8,828 nucleotides of DNA, from the NCBI GenBank assembly GCA_029778935.1, contig JAKPBM010000108.1:1-8828 (forward strand). The letters run 5' to 3'. Source of the stretch: Bacillota bacterium (GTDB taxonomy: Bacteria; Bacillota; Clostridia; Oscillospirales; QAMX01). This document shows, in pieces, positions 6,694-8,828 of the stretch (positions within the stretch are counted from its first letter, which is position 1; the number at the start of each line of letters is the position of its first letter). The notes under the pieces are model-generated. The model was not told the DNA's origin and did not search any database. It worked only from the letters and a program-made list of their open reading frames with translations. Made by a program: the position numbers and the translations under genes.

Positions 6694-6724
6694 TTGTTAC
6701 AACAGGCCAACGATTTCGTAACAA
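6694..6724. repeat. 7-bp inverted repeat TTGTTAC-N17-GTAACAA
   Basis: TTGTTAC (6694-6700) and GTAACAA (6718-6724) are exact complements 17 nt apart. The left arm is itself part of TGTTACAACA, a short palindrome. Spaced half-sites like this can be bound by a dimeric regulator or form a hairpin. It lies between two divergent promoters, about 170 nt from metAA's and 190 nt from the operon's. Confidence 0.3.
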
Positions 6725-6755
6725 CGGGACAAACCTTCCTTCCAAAAGGCAACAG

Positions 6756-6817
6756 CGCGGGTTTTCGCCCGGTTTCGGGCGGTTTGACGCAAAATCCGCT
6801 TGAAATCCCGCGTTTTT
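6756..6817 (+). repeat. Nested hairpins with two competing pairings and a T run (attenuator-like)
   Basis: GCGGGTTTT (6757-6765) can pair with AAAATCCGC (6791-6799), 9 bp with one wobble. It encloses the hairpin CGCCCG-GTTT-CGGGCG (6766-6781). Alternatively CGCGGG (6756-6761) can pair with CCCGCG (6807-6812), which is followed at once by T5 (6813-6817) as in a terminator. The two outer pairings are mutually exclusive. No promoter reading into it was identified, so function is open. Confidence 0.3.
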
Positions 6818-6911
6818 CGCTATCGAAACCAGCCAAACGGCGGCGTTTTGATTCTGCCGAAAAAACCTGATTTTTTTTGGGCAAAATCGGTAAATCTCAT
6901 TATATAAACAG

Positions 6912-6940
6912 TTGTGTGAAACGACAGTTTCTGATATAAT
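6912..6940 (+). promoter_or_regulatory. Strong promoter of the decarboxylase operon
   Basis: TTGTGT (6912-6917), a 17-nt spacer and a perfect TATAAT (6935-6940) preceded by TG-A, giving an extended -10. Transcription should start near 6947, leaving an untranslated leader of about 78 nt. A direct repeat ACAGTT (6908-6913 and 6924-6929) overlaps the promoter at 16-nt spacing and could be a regulator site; this is speculative. Confidence 0.8.
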
Positions 6941-7008
6941 AAAAGGTGAATTGGACTAAAATGAGCCTCGTCAAAGGGCTTCCTATGCGTTTTGCCAAGG
7001 ATTTTAAC

Positions 7009-7015
7009 AGGAGGT
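7009..7015 (+). promoter_or_regulatory. Ribosome binding site that decides the carboxyltransferase start
   Basis: AGGAGGT is a full Shine-Dalgarno match. It lies 9 nt before the ATG at 7025 but only 3 nt before the in-frame ATG at 7019, and it lies downstream of the ATG at 6992. The start at 7025 is therefore preferred. Confidence 0.8.
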
Positions 7016-7024
7016 TTAATGATA

Positions 7025-8437
7025 ATGAGTGTGACTGCAAATGACCGGAAGGCCATTGCCAACGCGACGGCATCCGCCCGCGCCAGAATTGCCGCTCTCT
7101 TAGACGAAGGCAGTTTTCTGGAAGTGGGCACCTTTGTAGCCCGCCGCCCCACCGAGCTTGACCTGACTTCGCTGGGCGCTCCCGCCGAAGGCGTCGTCAC
7201 CGGCTGGGGCACCGTGGACGGTGCGCCCGTCTGCGTTTTCGCACAGGACGCTTCCGCCATGGGCGGCGCCATGTCCGAAATGCAGGCGAAGAAAATCACC
7301 GCCCTCTATGATTACGCCCTGAAAACCGGCGTACCTGTTGTAGGAATTTTTGACACGAAAGGCATTCGCCTGGCAGAGGGCGTCGACGCGCTGAACGGCT
7401 ACGCTTCCGTCATCGCCGCCGCCCGGGCCGCTTCCGGCGTTGTGCCGCAGATCGCCGTAATTGCCGGCGGTTGCGGCGGTGCGGCCGCACTGGTTGCCTC
7501 CCAGTTCGACTTCCGCATCGTTCTGGACAAGGGCGAAATTTTCATGCACTCTCCGACGGTCGTGGCCGCCTCTTCGGAAAAGGCCGAAAAGAGCGCCGCC
7601 GGCAAGGCCGCCGTGGATAAGGGCTTGGCTGACTTTGTCGCCACTTCCGACGAGGAAGCGGCGGAAATTGCCAAGACGCTGCTCTCCTATCTGCCCTCCA
7701 ACAACGCCGGCGACAAGAACTACGCCGTCACCACCGACGATCTGAACCGGCAGGTAGACGTCGCCGCCACGGAAAACGGCAAGCCCGAAGCCGTGCTGGC
7801 CCAGATTGCCGACAACGGCGCCTATTTTGCCGTGGCTCCCGATTATGCCCCCGCCGCGTTCACCGCTTTCGCCCGGTTTGACGGCGAAACCGTAGGCGTC
7901 TTAGGCGCTTACGACGTGCTGGACCGCAAAGCCTGCGAGAAAGCCGCCCGGTTCGTAAATTTCTGCGACGCCTTCGGCATTTCCCTGCTCACCATCGTAA
8001 ACGCATCCGGCTTTGCCGTGTCCGATGACTTTGAGGAAAACGGCGGTGTTTACGCTGCGGCCGGCCTGGCCGCCGCCTATGCCGACGCGGGCATCCCGAT
8101 GGTCACGCTGATTACGGGCAAGGCTGTCGGCTCCGCCTATGTGACGCTGGGCGCCAAGGGCTTGGGCTGCGACATGGTCTTTGCCTGGCCCAACGCGGAA
8201 ATCGGCGCCCTGTCCGCCGAAACCGCCGTCGCCCTCTTTGCCGGCGACGCGTTTAAGGACGCGCCCAACCCGCTGGAAGCCCGCGAGCGCCTGATTAAGG
8301 AATACGCCGCCAAGGTCGCCGCCCCCCTGGAGACGGCCAAACGCGGCTATGTGGACGAGATTATCGAGCCTGCCGTGACCCGTCAGGTGATTACCTACGC
8401 GCTGGGCCTGCTCTCCACGAAAGTTTCCAATAAATAA
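7025..8437 (+). CDS. Carboxyltransferase subunit of a biotin-dependent (probably sodium-pumping) acyl-CoA decarboxylase
   Basis: This 470-residue cytoplasmic protein has the two crotonase-fold halves of acyl-CoA carboxyltransferases, as in methylmalonyl-CoA and glutaconyl-CoA decarboxylase alpha subunits, which move the carboxyl group from the acyl-CoA to biotin. The N-half carries LLDEGSFLEVGTFV (25-38), GWGTVDGAPVCVFAQD (60-75) and the acyl-CoA site IAGGCGGAAALVAS (146-159). The C-half carries VNFCDAFGIS (311-320), GKAVGSAYV (365-373) and FAWPNAEIGALSAE (386-399). It is shorter than the usual 510 or so residues of MmdA. The motif usually reading NDSGGARIQEGV is FDTKGIRLAEGV here (109-120), marking a divergent branch with uncertain substrate. 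The protein is very Ala-rich. The next gene's ribosome site overlaps its stop, so the subunits are co-expressed. Confidence 0.88.
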   Translation: MSVTANDRKAIANATASARARIAALLDEGSFLEVGTFVARRPTELDLTSLGAPAEGVVTGWGTVDGAPVCVFAQDASAMGGAMSEMQAKKITALYDYALKTGVPVVGIFDTKGIRLAEGVDALNGYASVIAAARAASGVVPQIAVIAGGCGGAAALVASQFDFRIVLDKGEIFMHSPTVVAASSEKAEKSAAGKAAVDKGLADFVATSDEEAAEIAKTLLSYLPSNNAGDKNYAVTTDDLNRQVDVAATENGKPEAVLAQIADNGAYFAVAPDYAPAAFTAFARFDGETVGVLGAYDVLDRKACEKAARFVNFCDAFGISLLTIVNASGFAVSDDFEENGGVYAAAGLAAAYADAGIPMVTLITGKAVGSAYVTLGAKGLGCDMVFAWPNAEIGALSAETAVALFAGDAFKDAPNPLEARERLIKEYAAKVAAPLETAKRGYVDEIIEPAVTRQVITYALGLLSTKVSNK

Positions 8438-8449
8438 GGAGGCGTGAAG

Positions 8450-8734
8450 ATGCCTAACTGGTTTGTACCTGTAACCCTTGCGTTTATGGCTCTGGTTTTA
8501 ATCGGGCTGGTGGCGCTTTTAGCGAAGGTTTCTTCCCTTTCCCGTAAGCCCGCCCCCGCCGCCGCTTCCGCTACCGCGGTTTCGGCCCGGGCCCCCGTCG
8601 CCCCCGGCATCGACCCCGCCGTGGTGGCCGCCATTTCCGCCGCCGTCTATGCGACTTTGGCGGAGAAGAACCCCAACGCGACGTTTACCATCCGATCCAT
8701 TCGCCGTGAGACCAAATGGAACGGCAGCAGATAA
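8450..8734 (+). CDS. OadG/MmdD-like small membrane subunit (gamma/delta) of the decarboxylase
   Basis: A 94-residue protein with one N-terminal transmembrane helix (about 4-26, FVPVTLAFMALVLIGLVALL), a Pro/Ala-rich linker (33-51) and a short C-terminal domain, DPAVVAAISAAVYATL...FTIRSIRR...WNGSR. This is the layout of OadG-type subunits, which tether and assemble the carboxyltransferase, biotin carrier and sodium-pump subunits at the membrane. AAGGAGG (8436-8442) overlaps the preceding stop and lies 7 nt before the ATG at 8450; the GTG at 8444 is too close. Position directly after the carboxyltransferase supports the call, since OadG-type sequences are poorly conserved. Confidence 0.82.
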   Translation: MPNWFVPVTLAFMALVLIGLVALLAKVSSLSRKPAPAAASATAVSARAPVAPGIDPAVVAAISAAVYATLAEKNPNATFTIRSIRRETKWNGSR

Positions 8735-8764
8735 CACCGATATATTTGAGGAGGAACACACAGA

Positions 8765-8828
8765 ATGAAACACCTGAAAGTTACGGTTAACGGCGTTGCC
8801 TATTACGTTACTGTCGAGGAAACCACTG
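8765..8828 (+). CDS. Biotin carboxyl carrier subunit, N-terminal fragment (runs off the window)
   Basis: Only 21 codons are present: MKHLKVTVNGVAYYVTVEETT. The pattern MK...VTVNG..Y.V.VEE is typical of the N-terminus of biotin carrier subunits of sodium-pumping decarboxylases (MmdC/GcdC type). The lipoyl-like domain with its biotinylated Lys would follow outside the window. AGGAGG (8749-8754) lies 10 nt before the ATG. It starts 30 nt after the OadG-like gene, within the same operon. The call rests on a short fragment plus strong context. Confidence 0.7.
   Translation, partial: MKHLKVTVNGVAYYVTVEETT

Larger units (their letters stand above)
6523..6911. other. Gene-free divergent intergenic region with several inverted repeats
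   Basis: No convincing gene is present: frames open on either strand lack ribosome sites and have low-complexity composition. Visible structures are GGAAAG-T-CTTTCC (6553-6565), adjacent palindromes GCCCGGGC (6661-6668) and CGAAATTTCG (6668-6677), TTGTTAC/GTAACAA (6694-6724), a nested hairpin set (6756-6817) and a T8 run (6871-6878). It separates the metAA and decarboxylase promoters. Confidence 0.55.

Noticed and set aside
6567..6884. Overlapping frames on both strands in the metAA/decarboxylase interval
   Set aside because: No ribosome sites or family motifs; composition reflects repeated short GC-rich palindromes.
6992..7024. Upstream start codon for the carboxyltransferase at 6992
   Set aside because: It lies upstream of the full AGGAGGT site at 7009-7015, which would then be inside the coding region; ATG 7025 has correct spacing.

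Overview
The window reads as chromosomal DNA of an anaerobic, Gram-positive-type bacterium, most likely a gut clostridium of the Oscillospiraceae/Ruminococcaceae type. This is inferred from strong AGGAGG-type ribosome binding sites, fairly high GC with GCC/GGC-rich codons, two lipoproteins with Cys lipoboxes, a MetA-type homoserine acyltransferase and the start of a biotin-dependent decarboxylase operon. No phage, transposon, CRISPR, tRNA or rRNA signature was seen.

Layout: (1) A serpin lipoprotein gene (+, 14-1252) ends at a strong hairpin terminator. (2) A gene-free stretch of about 890 bp follows, with a stub of a translation start and several hairpins. (3) Three minus-strand genes come next, each with its own terminator, so each is probably transcribed alone: a cytoplasmic alkaline-phosphatase-superfamily protein (2147-2959), an orphan family 1 ABC solute-binding lipoprotein (3934-5370) and homoserine O-acetyltransferase (5534-6451). 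A second gene-free stretch of about 970 bp separates the first two and carries a degenerate repeat family. (4) A divergent intergenic region (6452-7024) holds the metAA promoter, inverted repeats and a near-consensus promoter for the right-hand operon. (5) That operon (+, 7025 onward) encodes a carboxyltransferase, an OadG-like small membrane subunit and the N-terminus of a biotin carrier protein, cut by the window edge. This order is typical of sodium-pumping decarboxylases of the methylmalonyl-CoA/glutaconyl-CoA/oxaloacetate class. The sodium-pump beta subunit would be expected just beyond the window.

The genes do not form one pathway. The serpin would guard the cell surface against proteases, the solute-binding protein would capture a nutrient (probably sugar), MetAA feeds methionine synthesis, and the right-hand operon would couple decarboxylation to a sodium gradient. 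No clearly new multi-gene system is visible. The best leads are a phosphatase-like enzyme whose active-site order looks circularly permuted, a divergent carboxyltransferase, the serpin's reactive loop, and the structured or repetitive gene-free DNA at 3108-3710 and 6756-6817.
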